Of a DNA stretch of 64,000 bases, positions 62,630-64,000 are shown piece after piece. Origin of the DNA: Piper betle (lineage: Eukaryota > Streptophyta > Magnoliopsida > Piperales > Piperaceae); NCBI GenBank assembly GCA_033002965.1, contig JAURVB010002530.1, forward strand, positions 1-64,000. The letters run 5' to 3'. Within the stretch, counting starts at the first letter, position 1. The number at the start of each line of letters is the position of its first letter. Position numbers and translations under genes: made by a program. The notes beneath the pieces were generated by a model. The model was not told the DNA's origin, searched no databases, and saw only the letters and a program-made list of their open reading frames with translations.

Positions 62630-63935
62630 AATAAAAGTTTGACTCGCTCCCGAGTCAATATTACGAAATAAATATTAAAAATAATTTTAAAAAATAAAAT
62701 ACTATAAAATAAAAACTTGGCTCACTCTGGCTCGAGTCAATACTACAAAATTGATTTTTAAATTTTTTTTAAAAATACAATACCATAAAATAAAAACTTG
62801 ACTAGGGCCCGTGAGGGATCGAGTCAAGTTTTAATTATAAAATAAATTTTAAAAAAATAAAATAATTCGGTAATAAAAACTTAAACTCGCTCATTTCTTG
62901 AGTCAAGTTTTTAATACTACGAAATAAATTTAAAAAAATATAAGATAATTTTGTAATAAAAAGTTAATTCGTTTTCATGCAGGATCGAGTAAAGTTTTAA
63001 TTACAAAATAAATTTTAAAAATAATAATAATTCCTTAATAAAAACTTGACTCACTCCCAACAAGAGTCAAGATTTTATTAAGAAATTATTTTTATATTTT
63101 TTAAAATTTATTTCGTAATATTAACTCTAGTCTGGTCCGAGTCAAGTTTTTATTACAAAACTACCCCTGCCCATTTCCTTCCCAACTTGTGTCAATATCA
63201 CGAAATAAATCTAAAAAATATGAAAAAAATAGATTAAAATACCATAAGATAAAATAATCAATTAGAACTCAATTATTTTATTTATGGTATTTTATTATAT
63301 ATTTTTTTATAATTTTCAGGATATATTTCGTAATATTGACTCGACTCAGGAGCGAGTCAAGTTTTTATTACGAAACTAAGTCTGCCCATTTCCTCCTCCC
63401 TCCCCTATTTTGCTGGCCACTCCATTTTTCCACCTCTATTTTGTCGTGCTACCCGACTATCGGCGACCTCGCTACCGGTCGCCCGCTGGCGACTTTGAGA
63501 GCGAGTCATACTTTTATTATAAATTTATTATATATATATATTTTTAATTTATTTTGTAGCAGTGGCTCGAATCGGGAGCGGATTAATTTTTTATAATAAA
63601 AATTTGACTTGGTCCCGACTCGAGTCAATATTACAAAATAAATGCCAAAAAATATTAAAAATACAAGAAAATATCATAAATTAAAATAATCGAATTATAT
63701 TCGATTATTTTATTTTATAGTATTTTACCCTATTTTGTTCATATTTTTTGAGAGAGATAGTTTTAAAAGAAAAACTTGACTCGGTGGCGACTTGAGTCAA
63801 TATTACGAAATAAATCTATTAGAACTTGATTATTTTATTTTATCGTATTTTAATATATATTTTTGTATTTTTTGGGATAAATTTTATAATATTGACTCAA
63901 ATCGGGAGCGAGTCAAGTTTTAATTACGAAATTGC
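62630..63935. repeat. Second array of GACTCGAGTC-core units, mixed orientation
   Basis: At least ten units related to those at 33.5-34.2 kb: CTTGACTCGCTCCCGA, GAGTCAATATTACGAAATAAAT, AAAATACTATAAAATAAAA and inverted forms AATATTGACTC...GGGAGCGAGTCAAGTTTTTATTACGAAA. A small C-rich island interrupts it (63380-63500). Another begins at the window edge (63940). Confidence 0.8.
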
Positions 63936-64000
63936 CATTCAGCTCCACCCCGACCGCCGTCCTCTGCTTTTGCCCCCGTCCTCTGCTTTTGCCGCTCTAC

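Noticed and set aside
61926..62671. Pro/Arg-rich and Gly/Arg-rich ORFs (up to 182 codons)
   Set aside because: The same artefact in a second C-rich island; open on both strands and low-complexity throughout.

Overview
The window is nuclear DNA of a flowering plant. Genes are split by AT-rich GT-AG introns, intergenic DNA is AT-rich and full of TE debris and (TA)n microsatellites, and the families are plant-specific: Bsister MADS-box, HAK/KUP K+ transporter, berberine-bridge-enzyme-like (BBE-like) array and plant-type GABA transaminase. I cannot fix the lineage. No bacterial, organellar or viral gene was recognised.

Layout. 1-13 kb: gene-poor, with LTR-derived repeats (including a ~0.9 kb tandem duplication), one complete hAT-type MITE with an 8-bp target duplication, and AT-rich DNA. 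13.1-22.9 kb: three BBE-like flavoprotein genes in tandem on the minus strand. The first is intact. The second is a pseudogene with stops, frameshifts, a lost flavin-binding Cys, a precise solo-LTR insertion (5-bp target duplication) and a second LTR-like insertion. The third reads through except for two apparent 1-bp losses. 23.7-29.3 kb: a complete 19-exon GABA transaminase gene on the minus strand (510 aa). 29.7-37.7 kb: repeat land with C-rich islands, a 1.5 kb tandem duplication, arrays of a GACTCGAGTC-type inverted unit, and a (TA)n-flanked element with ~70 bp inverted repeats and 90-bp internal repeats. 37.7-39.6 kb: a decayed fragment of a chloroplast FtsHi-type gene on the plus strand. 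40.8-44.7 kb: a six-exon Bsister MADS-box gene on the minus strand. 44.7-52.7 kb: no gene seen, with a degenerate GC-richer retroelement block at 50.4-52.6 kb. 52.7-55.6 kb: an NF-YC gene on the plus strand, probably with a 5'UTR intron. 56.05-61.2 kb: a nine-exon HAK/KUP potassium transporter on the minus strand, converging on NF-YC, with an apparent 1-bp loss in a G run near its end. 62-64 kb: a second C-rich island followed by a second inverted-unit array.

The genes do not form a pathway. The BBE-like trio is a local tandem family; the other genes are independent. Exon boundaries for GABA transaminase, MADS and KUP were placed by hand from GT/AG sites, reading phase and recalled family sequence. 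All three add up to whole codons (KUP only if one base is restored). The most novel material is the (TA)n-associated family of C-rich elements with subterminal stem-loops and the linked inverted-unit arrays. The most practical finding is that three frameshifts in otherwise intact genes each lie in or beside a short G run, which suggests base-calling loss or very recent mutation.
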